A stretch of DNA of 64,000 nt from Thauera butanivorans NBRC 103042 (lineage in GTDB: Bacteria > Pseudomonadota > Gammaproteobacteria > Burkholderiales > Rhodocyclaceae), in NCBI RefSeq assembly GCF_001591165.1, contig NZ_BCUG01000029.1, positions 1-64,000 on the forward strand, read 5' to 3'. The notes beneath the pieces are model-generated. The model had not been told where the DNA came from and made no database searches. It worked only from the letters and a program-made list of their open reading frames with translations. Of the stretch, positions 17,248 to 25,779 are shown piece after piece. Each line of letters begins with the position of its first letter. Within the stretch, counting starts at the first letter, position 1. The translations under genes and the position numbers were made by a program.

Positions 17248-18699
17248 TCAGCCGCGGCCGGAGCGCATGGCGTCGAAGAACTCGGCGTTGCCCTTGGTGG
17301 CCTTGATTTTGTCGAGCAGGAATTCCATCGCATCGATGTCGTCCATGCCGTACAGCAGCTTGCGCAGGATCCAGACCTTCTGCAGCACGTCCGGCTTGAG
17401 CAGCAGCTCTTCGCGGCGGGTGCCCGAACGGTTGACGTTGATCGCCGGATAGACGCGCTTTTCCGCCATGCGCCGGTCGAGGTGGAGCTCCATGTTGCCG
17501 GTGCCCTTGAATTCCTCGTAGATCACGTCGTCCATGCGGCTGCCGGTGTCGATCAGCGCGCTGGCGATGATGGTCAGCGAGCCGCCCTCTTCGATGTTGC
17601 GCGCGGCGCCGAAGAAACGCTTGGGCTTCTGCAGCGCGTTGGCATCGACGCCGCCGGTCAGCACCTTGCCGGAAGCCGGCACCACGGTGTTGTAGGCGCG
17701 CGCCAGCCGCGTCAGCGAGTCGAGCAGGATCACCACGTCGTACTTGTGCTCGGTCAGGCGCTTGGCCTTCTCGATCACCATCTCGGCGACCTGGACGTGG
17801 CGGGTGGCGGGCTCGTCGAAAGTCGAGGCCACGACCTCGCCCTTCACCGAACGCTGCATCTCCGTCACTTCTTCCGGGCGCTCGTCGATCAGCAGCACGA
17901 TCAGCTTGACGTCCGGGTGGTTGGACGTGATCGCATGGGCGATGTGCTGCAGCATCACCGTCTTGCCGCTCTTGGGCGGGGCGACGAGCAGGCCGCGCTG
18001 GCCCTTGCCGATCGGCGCGATCATGTCGATCACGCGGCTGGTGATGTTCTCCTCGCCGCGGATCTCGCGTTCGAGCTTCAGGCATTCCTGCGGGTGCAGG
18101 GGCGTGAGGTTCTCGAACAGGATCTTGCTCTTGCATTCTTCCGGCGGGCGGCCGTTGATGCGGTCGAGCTTGGTCAGCGCGAAGTAGCGCTCGCCGTCCT
18201 TCGGCGTGCGGATCTCGCCTTCGATCGTGTCGCCGGTGCGCAGGTTGAAGCGCCGGATCTGCGATGGCGAGACGTAGATGTCGTCGGTGCCGGCGAGATA
18301 CGAGGTGTCGGGGGAGCGCAGGAAGCCGAAGCCGTCAGGCAGCACTTCGAGTGCGCCATCGCCACAGATCGGTTCGCCCTTGCGTGCACGGTTCTTCAGC
18401 AGGGCGAAGACGAGTTCCTGCTTGCGCAGCCTGTTCGCGCCTTCGACGCCGCTCTCCATGGCCATCTGCAGCAGTTCGCTGACGTGCAGGGCCTTGAGTT
18501 CGGACAGGTGAAGCGCGGGGACGCTGGCGTCGCGCGGCGTGGAGTTTTCCTCGCCGGCGTTCTCGACGTCGAACAGGTCGTCTTCGATCTGCGGATTCTG
18601 GGGGGAATTACCGTCGCGGTTGCGCGCGCCGCGGCGACGAGCGCGCGAAGCCCCGCGAGAACGGGCCGGAGACTGGTCCGGCTTAGATGTTGCTGTCAA
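17248..18699 (-). CDS. rho: transcription termination factor Rho, extended N-terminus
   Basis: Hexameric RNA-dependent ATPase that releases transcripts. The core matches E. coli Rho end to end from residue about 64 ([15 protein letters not shown]): RNA-binding cold-shock domain with [17 protein letters not shown], Walker A PPKSGKT and Walker B VILLDSL. The unusual part is the first 63 residues, a basic SR/RG-rich then acidic segment absent from E. coli. The only in-frame start is TTG at 18699, inside the last codons of trxA; a stop lies just upstream and no ATG, GTG or TTG occurs at the conserved start. So trxA-rho are probably translationally coupled. Confidence 0.92.
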   Translation of the reverse strand: MTATSKPDQSPARSRGASRARRRGARNRDGNSPQNPQIEDDLFDVENAGEENSTPRDASVPALHLSELKALHVSELLQMAMESGVEGANRLRKQELVFALLKNRARKGEPICGDGALEVLPDGFGFLRSPDTSYLAGTDDIYVSPSQIRRFNLRTGDTIEGEIRTPKDGERYFALTKLDRINGRPPEECKSKILFENLTPLHPQECLKLEREIRGEENITSRVIDMIAPIGKGQRGLLVAPPKSGKTVMLQHIAHAITSNHPDVKLIVLLIDERPEEVTEMQRSVKGEVVASTFDEPATRHVQVAEMVIEKAKRLTEHKYDVVILLDSLTRLARAYNTVVPASGKVLTGGVDANALQKPKRFFGAARNIEEGGSLTIIASALIDTGSRMDDVIYEEFKGTGNMELHLDRRMAEKRVYPAINVNRSGTRREELLLKPDVLQKVWILRKLLYGMDDIDAMEFLLDKIKATKGNAEFFDAMRSGRG

Positions 18700-19009
18700 T
18701 GAAGGCGGTCAGTTGAGATTTGGAAAGGGCGCCCACTTTGGTCGCCTCGATGTTGCCGTTCTTGAACAGCATCAGCGTCGGGATGCCGCGGATGCCGTAC
18801 TTGGCGGGCGTGTCCTGGTTTTCGTCGATGTTGAGCTTGGCGACCTTGAGCTTGCCGGCATAGTCCTTGGCGACGTCATCGAGGATCGGCGCGATCATCT
18901 TGCACGGACCGCACCACTCGGCCCAGTAATCGACCAGAACGGGGGTCTGGGACTGAAGCACTTCGGAGTCGAAGTTGCCGTCGGTCACATAGTGGATATG
19001 CTCGCTCAT
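18683..19009 (-). CDS. trxA: thioredoxin 1
   Basis: Cytosolic disulfide reductase of 108 residues with the standard fold and active site WCGPC (Cys33 and Cys36), the cis-Pro region [10 protein letters not shown] and the usual family length. It is first in a trxA-rho operon, and its last 17 bp overlap the proposed TTG start of rho. trxA-rho adjacency is common in Proteobacteria. Confidence 0.97.
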   Translation of the reverse strand: MSEHIHYVTDGNFDSEVLQSQTPVLVDYWAEWCGPCKMIAPILDDVAKDYAGKLKVAKLNIDENQDTPAKYGIRGIPTLMLFKNGNIEATKVGALSKSQLTAFIDSNI

Positions 19010-19220
19010 GATTCCTCACATCAGGGTGGCGGGTATGGACGAGGCGGAGGTGCCTCGTCGGGGTACTGCGGGTATGGAGGGGGCAGGGCAGGCAGAGTCG
19101 CCCGGCCTGGAGAGAAGCAGGGAGCCTTCTCTCGAAGAATTTCGGCGAAACTTATGCCATGACGCGGCGCGCGTCAAGAGAGTCGATGCGCCGAAAACGA
19201 TGTTTCGCTCGCGAAGCGTG

Positions 19221-19248
19221 GTGAAAATGCAAACGACTGCACTATATT
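19221..19248 (+). promoter_or_regulatory. possible promoter of fdxA
   Basis: GTGAAA (19221-19226), 16 bp, then TATATT (19243-19248), 43 bp before the fdxA start. Judged by eye only. Confidence 0.4.
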
Positions 19249-19291
19249 GTCGTCTGCAGGGGCCCGAGCCCTGATCTGGCTGGAGAGAACG

Positions 19292-19615
19292 ATGGCTTAC
19301 GTAGTGACCGAATCCTGTATCCGTTGCAAATATACCGACTGTGTCGACGTCTGCCCGGTGGACTGCTTCCGTGAAGGCCCCAACTTCCTCGTCATCGATC
19401 CCGAGGAGTGCATCGACTGCACGCTGTGCGTGGCCGAATGCCCGGTGGAGGCGATCTACGCCGAGGACGACGTGCCGGCGGATCAGCAGCAGTTCATCGC
19501 GCTGAACGCCGAACTGTCGAAGCAGTGGAAGCCGATCGTCGAGCGCAAGGATGCCTTGCCGGACGCAGAGGAGTGGGCGCAGGTCAAGGGCAAGCTGGGC
19601 GAACTGAAGCGCTGA
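19292..19615 (+). CDS. fdxA: 7Fe-8S ferredoxin FdxA
   Basis: Small electron carrier of 107 residues, like Azotobacter ferredoxin I. The N-terminal half has the Cys pattern for one [3Fe-4S] and one [4Fe-4S] cluster ([17 protein letters not shown], then [15 protein letters not shown]), followed by a charged C-terminal tail typical of FdxA. The ATG at 19292 follows GGAGAGAAC. Partners are unknown. Confidence 0.93.
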   Translation: MAYVVTESCIRCKYTDCVDVCPVDCFREGPNFLVIDPEECIDCTLCVAECPVEAIYAEDDVPADQQQFIALNAELSKQWKPIVERKDALPDAEEWAQVKGKLGELKR

Positions 19616-19722
19616 CCCGCCGCAGCGACAGGCGGCCGGATGCCTTCCCGGTCACCGGCCGATGCTCTAAGATGGCGTATCGATGACGCGAACGATCCTG
19701 GGGATCGAGGCAGGGAGACGAG

Positions 19723-20172
19723 ATGCTGGTTAGCGAAATTCTCGCGATCAAGGGCAAGGTGCTGTTCACCATTGCGCCGAACAAGAGCATCGCTGAAGCG
19801 GTGGACATCATGGACGAGCAGGACGTCGGCTCGCTCGTGGTCTTCTCGCGTGGCCAGATGGTCGGCCTGCTGACCTTCCGCGAAGTCCTGCAGGGCGTCC
19901 GGCGCGGCGCGGCGGACTGGCAGTCGCTTGCCGTCGAGGATGTCATGATCGCCGATCCGCAGACCGCGTCGCCGAACATGGAGATGGACGAGCTGCGGCG
20001 CATGATGGTCGAGCATCACCAGCGTTATCTGCCGGTGATGGATGGGCATACCTTGCTCGGCGTCGTCAGCTTCCACGACGTCGCCAAGGCGGTGCTCGAG
20101 GAACAGAGCTTCGAGAACCGGATGTTGAAGAACTACATCCGCAATTGGCCTTCACAGGAAGAGGAGGCCTGA
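19723..20172 (+). CDS. CBS-domain protein
   Basis: A 149-residue protein made of two CBS motifs (about residues 10-65 and 76-130), a module that usually binds adenosine nucleotides and senses energy state. There is no fused catalytic domain, so it is a free-standing CBS pair whose partner is unknown. It starts at ATG 19723 behind GGGAGACGAG and is followed by 175 bp without a gene, then the terminator before fadD. Confidence 0.85.
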   Translation: MLVSEILAIKGKVLFTIAPNKSIAEAVDIMDEQDVGSLVVFSRGQMVGLLTFREVLQGVRRGAADWQSLAVEDVMIADPQTASPNMEMDELRRMMVEHHQRYLPVMDGHTLLGVVSFHDVAKAVLEEQSFENRMLKNYIRNWPSQEEEA

Positions 20173-20347
20173 AACAGGCGAGGGGCTGCGAAGCTCCAGA
20201 GTGGTGGCGGCTTCGTGCCGCTGCCCCTCCAATGCGTGCCGCGTGAGGCACGCAGCATCCACGCTCCGCGACACATAACAGGGGTGGGATGATCGTTGGA
20301 ATGGAAGGCGGGCCACGGGGCCCGCCCGACGCCTCGGGAGGGCGGCC

Positions 20348-20375
20348 GGTCGAACCTGGTTCGACCCGCTTTTTT
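20348..20375 (+). terminator. terminator-like hairpin in the fadD leader
   Basis: GGTCGAAC (20348-20355) pairs perfectly with GTTCGACC (20359-20366) around loop CTG, followed by CGC and six T's (20370-20375). It ends only 22 bp before the fadD start codon, so it either ends the CBS transcript or attenuates fadD. Confidence 0.75.
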
Positions 20376-20396
20376 CCAACAAAAGGAGGAGATACC

Positions 20397-22067
20397 GTGG
20401 ACAAGATCTGGCTGAAAAGCTACCCCGCCGGCGTGCCTGCCGAAATCGATCCCGATGAGTTCCGCTCGCTGGGTGACCTTTTCGAGCAGAGTGTGCACCG
20501 CTTCGCGTCGCGTACGGCCTACATCTGCATGGGCAAGGGCATCACCTACGGTGAGCTCGATCGTCTGTCGGCGCAGTTCGCCGGCTACCTGCAGGGGGAA
20601 CTGAAGCTGCCCGCCGGTGCGCGCGTGGCGCTGATGATGCCCAATCTGCTGCAGTATCCCGTCGCCCTGTTCGGCGCCCTGCGCGCGGGCTATACCGTCG
20701 TCAACGTCAATCCGCTGTATACCGCGCGGGAACTCGAGCACCAGTTGCAGGATGCCGGGGCGGACGCCATCGTCATCGTCGAGAATTTCGCCCATACGCT
20801 CGAACAGGTGCGTGCGCGGGTGCCGGTGAGGCACGTGGTGGTCACCAGCCTGGGAGAGATGCTGGGTTTCCCGAAGTCGATGCTGGTCGATTTCGTCGTC
20901 CGCCGGGTGAAGAAAATGGTCCCGCCCTGGCGTCTCGACGGCGCGGTGCGCTTCAGCGACGCTCTGGCCCGCGGCGGGCGTCATCGCCTGCAGGCGGTGG
21001 AACTGGGGCACGATGACATCGCCTTCCTCCAATACACCGGGGGGACGACCGGAAAGGCGAAAGGCGCGGTCCTGACCCACGGCAACATCATCGCCAACCT
21101 TCAGCAGGCCCACGCCTGGATCGCCCCTTTCATGCACGAGGGCGAGGAGGTGATCATCACCGCGCTGCCGCTGTACCACATCTTCTCGCTGACGGCGAAC
21201 TGCCTGACCTTCTTCAAGATCGGCGCGGTCAACGTGCTGATCACCAATCCGCGCGACATCCCGGGTTTCGTCAAGGAACTGGGCAAGCACAAGTTCACCA
21301 CCATCACCGGCGTCAATACCTTGTTCAACGCCCTGCTGAACAACCCCGATTTCGCCAGGCTCGACTTCTCGAACCTGCGCGTTTCCCTGGGGGGCGGCAT
21401 GGCCGTGCAGCAGGTCGTCGCCGAGAAGTGGCGCAAGGTGACCGGGGTTCCGCTGGTCGAGGCCTATGGCTTGACCGAGACATCGCCCGCGGTCACGATC
21501 AACCCCCTCGATCTGCCCGAATTCAACCACTCCATCGGCCTGCCCGTGCCTTCGACCGAGATCAGCATCCGCGACGATGCCGACGTCGAGCAGCCGATCG
21601 GCCAGCGCGGCGAACTCTGCGTGCGCGGGCCGCAGGTGATGCGGGGCTATTGGCAGCTTCCCGAGGAGACGGCGCGTGCCTTCACGCCGGACGGCTTCCT
21701 GCGTACCGGCGACATCGCGGTGATCGACGACAAGGGCTTCATCTCGATCGTCGATCGCAAGAAGGACATGATCCTGGTATCGGGCTTCAACGTCTATCCG
21801 AACGAAGTCGAGGACGTCGTCGCCAGCCATCCGGGCGTGATCGAGGTGGCTGCGGTCGGGGTGCCGGACGAGCGCAGTGGCGAGGCGGTCAAGGTCTTCG
21901 TGGTGCGCAAGGATCCGAACCTGACCGAGGCGGAACTGATCGCCTACTGCCAGCAGAACCTGACCGGCTACAAGGTGCCTCACCGGATCGAGTTCCGCGA
22001 CGATCTGCCCAAGAGCAATGTCGGCAAGATCCTGCGCCGGGAGTTGCGCGACGGCAGCGCGACGTGA
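20397..22067 (+). CDS. fadD: long-chain fatty acid--CoA ligase
   Basis: Activates fatty acids to acyl-CoA with ATP through an acyl-adenylate. The 556-residue protein aligns with E. coli FadD from its start ([17 protein letters not shown]) and has the AMP-binding motif [12 protein letters not shown], the YGLTETSP block and the C-terminal lysine region [12 protein letters not shown]. The GTG at 20397 is chosen because it follows the strong AAGGAGGAGA site. Beta-oxidation or PHA precursor supply is likely. Confidence 0.93.
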   Translation: MDKIWLKSYPAGVPAEIDPDEFRSLGDLFEQSVHRFASRTAYICMGKGITYGELDRLSAQFAGYLQGELKLPAGARVALMMPNLLQYPVALFGALRAGYTVVNVNPLYTARELEHQLQDAGADAIVIVENFAHTLEQVRARVPVRHVVVTSLGEMLGFPKSMLVDFVVRRVKKMVPPWRLDGAVRFSDALARGGRHRLQAVELGHDDIAFLQYTGGTTGKAKGAVLTHGNIIANLQQAHAWIAPFMHEGEEVIITALPLYHIFSLTANCLTFFKIGAVNVLITNPRDIPGFVKELGKHKFTTITGVNTLFNALLNNPDFARLDFSNLRVSLGGGMAVQQVVAEKWRKVTGVPLVEAYGLTETSPAVTINPLDLPEFNHSIGLPVPSTEISIRDDADVEQPIGQRGELCVRGPQVMRGYWQLPEETARAFTPDGFLRTGDIAVIDDKGFISIVDRKKDMILVSGFNVYPNEVEDVVASHPGVIEVAAVGVPDERSGEAVKVFVVRKDPNLTEAELIAYCQQNLTGYKVPHRIEFRDDLPKSNVGKILRRELRDGSAT

Positions 22068-22093
22068 AGGGCGCAGGGCTGGGCGCGCCCGGA

Positions 22094-22139
22094 GCGCCGG
22101 CAAGTTTTTTTGATCACGAAGCGCTTGTGTTGCCGGCGC
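22094..22139. repeat. inverted repeat between fadD and the ilv leader
   Basis: GCGCCGGCAA (22094-22103) and TTGCCGGCGC (22130-22139) are a perfect 10-bp inverted repeat with a 26-nt spacer containing seven T's (22105-22111). A second, overlapping pairing (CACGAAGCGC at 22115-22124 with GCGCGTTCGTG at 22136-22146) excludes the first. Confidence 0.6.
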
Positions 22140-22180
22140 GTTCGTGGTTTCATTCGAAGCGCAATTCATTTCGAGCCATC

Positions 22181-22258
22181 ATGCGTTCCGTTTCCCGTTT
22201 CTTCTCCGTCGTGGTCGTAGCCGTACGCGTAGTAGGCGTAGGCATGCGCGCGTCGTAA
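22181..22258 (+). CDS. ilvBN leader peptide
   Basis: A 25-residue peptide starting at ATG 22181 and ending with TAA at 22258. Nine of 25 residues are Val, four of them consecutive (residues 10-13), with no Leu or Ile. A rho-independent terminator follows 33 bases later, before the acetolactate synthase genes. This is the layout of a transcription-attenuation leader: a ribosome stalled at Val codons would favour an antiterminator. GCATGCGCGC (22242-22251) can pair at 9 of 10 positions with GCGCGCAAGC (22301-22310) in the terminator, a candidate antiterminator. The role is inferred from position and codon content. Confidence 0.85.
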   Translation: MRSVSRFFSVVVVAVRVVGVGMRAS

Positions 22259-22291
22259 CGGGACAGAACACTCGAACTGCAGGATTCCAAA

Positions 22292-22325
22292 CCCCCGTCG
22301 GCGCGCAAGCCCGGCGGGGGTTTTT
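22292..22325 (+). terminator. ilvBN attenuator terminator
   Basis: CCCCCGTCGG (22292-22301) pairs with CCGGCGGGGG (22311-22320), with one G-T pair, followed by five T's (22321-22325). It sits between the Val-rich leader peptide and ilvB. Confidence 0.88.
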
Positions 22326-22376
22326 GCATTCTGGAGCCTCGCCGGTGATGTCGCTGAAACCAAGAAGGAGAACATC

Positions 22377-24044
22377 ATGACTCAACTCACCGGCGCGCAA
22401 CTGATCGTGCGCCTGCTCGAACGCCAGGGCGTGCAGACCATCGCCGGCCTGCCCGGCGGTGCCATCCTGCCGTTCTACGACGCCCTCTCGGCCAGCAGCC
22501 AGATTCGCCACGTGCTGGCACGCCACGAACAGGGCGCGGGCTTCATGGCCCAGGGCATGGCGCGCGTGTCGGGCGTGCCGCAGGTGTGCGTCGCCTCCAG
22601 CGGACCCGGCGCGACCAATCTCGTCACCGCGATCGCCGATGCCTGTCTGGACTCGATCCCGATGGTGATCATCACCGGCCAGGTGCCGCAGGCGATGATC
22701 GGTACGGATGCCTTCCAGGAGGTCGATATCTACGGCATCACGGTGCCGATCACCAAGCACAATTTCCTCGTGCGCTCTGCCGAGGAACTGCTCGAAGTCG
22801 TGCCCGACGCCTTCCGCATCGCCATGTCCGGCCGTCCCGGCCCGGTGCTGATCGACGTGCCGAAGGACGTGCAGAACCAGCTCATCGAAGTGCAGGAGCT
22901 GCCGCCGCCGGCCGTTGCCGACCTGCCGCCGCAACTCGACCTGGCCGCGGTCGAGGAGGCCGCGCGGATGATCAACGAGGCTGTGCGTCCGGTGCTCTAC
23001 CTGGGTGGCGGCGTGATCCATTCCGGCGCGTCGCCGCTGGCCGTGCAACTGGCGGAGCAGGGCGGGCTGCCGACGACGATGACGCTGATGGCGCTCGGCG
23101 CGATGCCGGTCGATCACCCGCTGTCGGTCGGCATGCTCGGCATGCACGGCGCCCGCTACACCAACTTCGTGCTCGAGGAAGCGGACCTGCTGATCTGTGT
23201 CGGCGCCCGCTTCGACGACCGCGCGATCGGCCGTGCGGCGCAGTTCTGCCCGAATGCGAAGATCGTGCACATCGACGTCGACCGCTCGGAACTGCACAAG
23301 ATCAAGAACGCCCACGTCGCCATCCATGCCGACGTCACCGAAGCGCTCGAAGCCCTGCTGCCGCGCGTCAAGGCAGCGCTGCGCACGGACTGGCTGGCCC
23401 AGGTCGCGGACTTGAAGCAACGCTTTCCGATGCAGTTCCCCGACATCGGCGATCCGCGCAGCCACTACGGCCTGATCAAGGCGGTGGCCGATGCCCTCGA
23501 CGACGAGGCGGTGGTCGCCACCGATGTCGGCCAGCACCAGATGTGGGTCGCCCAGGCCTACCCCTTCCGTCGTCCGCGCCAGTGGCTGACCTCGGGCGGG
23601 CTGGGGACGATGGGCTTCGGCCTGCCGACGGCGATGGGTGCGGCGCTGGCCGAACCCGAACGCACGGTGGTGTGCTTCACCGGTGACGGCAGCTTCAAGA
23701 TGAACATCCAGGAGCTCGCCACGCTGGCCGAGGAGGGCCTCAACCTCAAGATCGTGCTGATGAACAACAACGCGCTCGGTCTGGTGTACCAGCAGCAGGC
23801 GCTGTTCTACGGCAAGCGCCAGTTCGCCTCCCGTTACCGGGTCGAGCCGGATTTCGTCAAGATCGCCGAAGGCTTCGGCGTGCCGGCCCTCGATCTCGAC
23901 CAGGCGGACGATCCGCGCGCGGCACTGGCCAAGGCGCTCAGCGAACCGGGACCGTGCCTGATCCACGCGACGATCGATCGCGAACAATTCGTCTATCCCA
24001 TGGTGCCGCCGGGTGCCGCCAACACCGAAATGATCGGAGGCTGA
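22377..24044 (+). CDS. ilvB: acetolactate synthase large subunit
   Basis: Catalytic subunit of acetohydroxyacid synthase, which makes acetolactate and acetohydroxybutyrate for Val, Leu and Ile. The 555-residue ThDP enzyme has the activating Glu51 in ARHEQGAGFMAQG, a central FAD domain and the ThDP/Mg motif starting GDGSFKMN and ending NNN. AGAAGGAG precedes the ATG at 22377. It is controlled by the Val leader and attenuator upstream and followed at once by the small subunit. The short small subunit points to the IlvBN (AHAS I) type. Confidence 0.94.
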   Translation: MTQLTGAQLIVRLLERQGVQTIAGLPGGAILPFYDALSASSQIRHVLARHEQGAGFMAQGMARVSGVPQVCVASSGPGATNLVTAIADACLDSIPMVIITGQVPQAMIGTDAFQEVDIYGITVPITKHNFLVRSAEELLEVVPDAFRIAMSGRPGPVLIDVPKDVQNQLIEVQELPPPAVADLPPQLDLAAVEEAARMINEAVRPVLYLGGGVIHSGASPLAVQLAEQGGLPTTMTLMALGAMPVDHPLSVGMLGMHGARYTNFVLEEADLLICVGARFDDRAIGRAAQFCPNAKIVHIDVDRSELHKIKNAHVAIHADVTEALEALLPRVKAALRTDWLAQVADLKQRFPMQFPDIGDPRSHYGLIKAVADALDDEAVVATDVGQHQMWVAQAYPFRRPRQWLTSGGLGTMGFGLPTAMGAALAEPERTVVCFTGDGSFKMNIQELATLAEEGLNLKIVLMNNNALGLVYQQQALFYGKRQFASRYRVEPDFVKIAEGFGVPALDLDQADDPRAALAKALSEPGPCLIHATIDREQFVYPMVPPGAANTEMIGG

Positions 24045-24046
24045 TG

Positions 24047-24364
24047 ATGATCGAACAAGTTGCCGACCCGCTGCCGCAAGCCACCGCTGTTGCCAAGGTC
24101 GTCCTCGAGCTGGATGTGAACAACCATCCCGGCGTGATGAGCCACATCTGCAATCTCTTCGCGCGCCGCGCTTTCAACGTCGAAGGCATCCTGTGCATGC
24201 CGGTGTCCGACGGCAAGCGTTCGCGCATCTGGCTGCTGGTGTTCGACGATCACCGGCTGGAGCAGATGGTGCGCCAGGTCGAAAAGCTGGAGGACGTGCT
24301 CAACGTCCGCCGCCATGGTGCCGAGCACGAGGTGTTCGAGCGGCTGGAAGGCTTCTTCCACTGA
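24047..24364 (+). CDS. ilvN: acetolactate synthase small subunit
   Basis: Regulatory subunit of 105 residues, essentially one ACT domain (VVLELDVNNHPGVMSHICNLF, FNVEGILCMP) that binds Val in the family for feedback control. The short length fits IlvN rather than the about 160-residue IlvH. Two start codons are adjacent: ATG 24044 overlaps the ilvB stop and ATG 24047 has the better spacing from GGAGG (24036-24040). Translation is clearly coupled to ilvB. Confidence 0.92.
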   Translation: MIEQVADPLPQATAVAKVVLELDVNNHPGVMSHICNLFARRAFNVEGILCMPVSDGKRSRIWLLVFDDHRLEQMVRQVEKLEDVLNVRRHGAEHEVFERLEGFFH

Positions 24365-24370
24365 TTTCCG

Positions 24371-24388
24371 CGTGCCCGCAGGGGCACG
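24371..24388. other. short hairpin after ilvN
   Basis: CGTGCCC (24371-24377) and GGGCACG (24382-24388) form a 7-bp stem just after the ilvN stop. No T-run follows, so it may only stabilise the mRNA end. Confidence 0.35.
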
Positions 24389-24467
24389 GCGGCCGGTGGG
24401 GATGGGGCGCGTGCTAGACTCGCGTCCCATCCTTTTTCGTTTTTTGTGCTGATCAGGCAGGAAGTTC

Positions 24468-25598
24468 ATGTCCGGAAACACGCTCGGTACCCTCTTCACC
24501 GTCACCTCCTTCGGCGAATCCCACGGCCCGGCGATCGGTTGCGTCGTCGATGGCTGCCCGCCGGGGCTGGCGCTGAGCGCGGCCGACATCCAGGCCGAGC
24601 TCGATCGCCGCAAGCCCGGAACGTCGCGGCACGTGACCCAGCGCCGCGAACCGGACGAAGTCGAGATCCTGTCGGGCGTGTTCGAAGGCCATACCACCGG
24701 CACGCCGATCGGCCTGCTGATCCGCAACCAGGACCAGCGCTCGCGCGACTACGGCAACATCGTCGACACCTTCCGCCCGGGCCATGCCGACTACCCCTAC
24801 TGGCAGAAATACGGCATCCGCGACTACCGCGGCGGCGGCCGCTCGTCGGCGCGCGAGACCGCGGTGCGCGTCGCTGCCGGTGCGATCGCGAAGAAGTGGC
24901 TGAAGGAGCGCTACGGCGTCGTCATCCGTGCCTGCATGACCGCGCTCGGCCCGATCGAGATTCCCTTCGTGAGCTGGGACGAGGTCGAACGCAATCCCTT
25001 CTTCGCGCCCAATGCCGGCATCGTGCCGCAGCTCGAAGCCTACATGGACGAGTTGCGCAAGGCGGGCGACTCGATCGGCGCGCGCATCGACGTGGTTGCC
25101 AGCGGCGTGCCGGTGGGCTGGGGCGAACCGGTCTATGACCGGCTGGATGCCGACATCGCCTATGCAATGATGAGCATCAACGCGGTCAAGGGCGTCGAGA
25201 TCGGCGCCGGTTTCGCGTCCGTCGCCCAGCGCGGCACCGAGCACGGCGACGAGATGACGCCGCGCGGCTTCCTGTCGAACAATGCCGGTGGCGTGGTGGG
25301 CGGCATTTCCACCGGCCAGGACGTCATTGCCAGCATCGCGATCAAGCCGACTTCCAGCATCCGCCTCGATCGCTGTTCGATCGATCGCCAGGGCGAACCG
25401 GTCACCGTCAATACCCATGGCCGGCACGACCCCTGCGTCGGCATCCGCGCGACGCCGATCGCCGAATCCATGCTGGCGCTGGTTCTGATCGACCATGCGC
25501 TGCGCCATCGCGCCCAGTGCGCGGACGTGACGACGGCGACGCCGAAGATCGCCGCGCTGGCGCCCGAAGGGCAGCAGCGCCTGCCGTCGCCGCGCTGA
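24468..25598 (+). CDS. aroC: chorismate synthase
   Basis: Converts 5-enolpyruvylshikimate-3-phosphate to chorismate using reduced FMN, the last step of the shikimate pathway. The 376-residue protein shows the family signatures [39 protein letters not shown] and [15 protein letters not shown]. The ATG at 24468 opens the conserved start ([19 protein letters not shown]). It seems to be transcribed alone, 103 bp after ilvN. Confidence 0.97.
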   Translation: MSGNTLGTLFTVTSFGESHGPAIGCVVDGCPPGLALSAADIQAELDRRKPGTSRHVTQRREPDEVEILSGVFEGHTTGTPIGLLIRNQDQRSRDYGNIVDTFRPGHADYPYWQKYGIRDYRGGGRSSARETAVRVAAGAIAKKWLKERYGVVIRACMTALGPIEIPFVSWDEVERNPFFAPNAGIVPQLEAYMDELRKAGDSIGARIDVVASGVPVGWGEPVYDRLDADIAYAMMSINAVKGVEIGAGFASVAQRGTEHGDEMTPRGFLSNNAGGVVGGISTGQDVIASIAIKPTSSIRLDRCSIDRQGEPVTVNTHGRHDPCVGIRATPIAESMLALVLIDHALRHRAQCADVTTATPKIAALAPEGQQRLPSPR

Positions 25599-25660
25599 GC
25601 GCTGGCATGGCTGGATGCGAGGCCTGCCTGCCGGGGCAGTCGAATAAGATGGGAACCATG

Positions 25661-25745
25661 TAGGATGGGTAGAGCCGCCAGGTGAAACCCATCGTTCATG
25701 GCATGGGGCTCATTCCTGTGTTGGTGGGTTTCGCCTTTGGCCCTA
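25661..25745. repeat. REP-like dispersed palindromic repeat, copy A (degraded)
   Basis: GATGGGTAGAGC at 25664-25675 with GAAACCCATC ending at 25693 forms a small hairpin; a decayed inverted second half (GTGGGTTTCGCC, 25724-25735) follows. The same element recurs intact at 62801-62887. It lies in the gap between aroC and the MFS gene. Confidence 0.7.
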
Positions 25746-25779
25746 TCTCCGTGGCTCGCCCCATTCTTCTATCGCTTCC

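Noticed and set aside
20133-22169. 678-codon open frame on the minus strand
   Set aside because: Antisense to fadD and would also cover its terminator; no domain seen.
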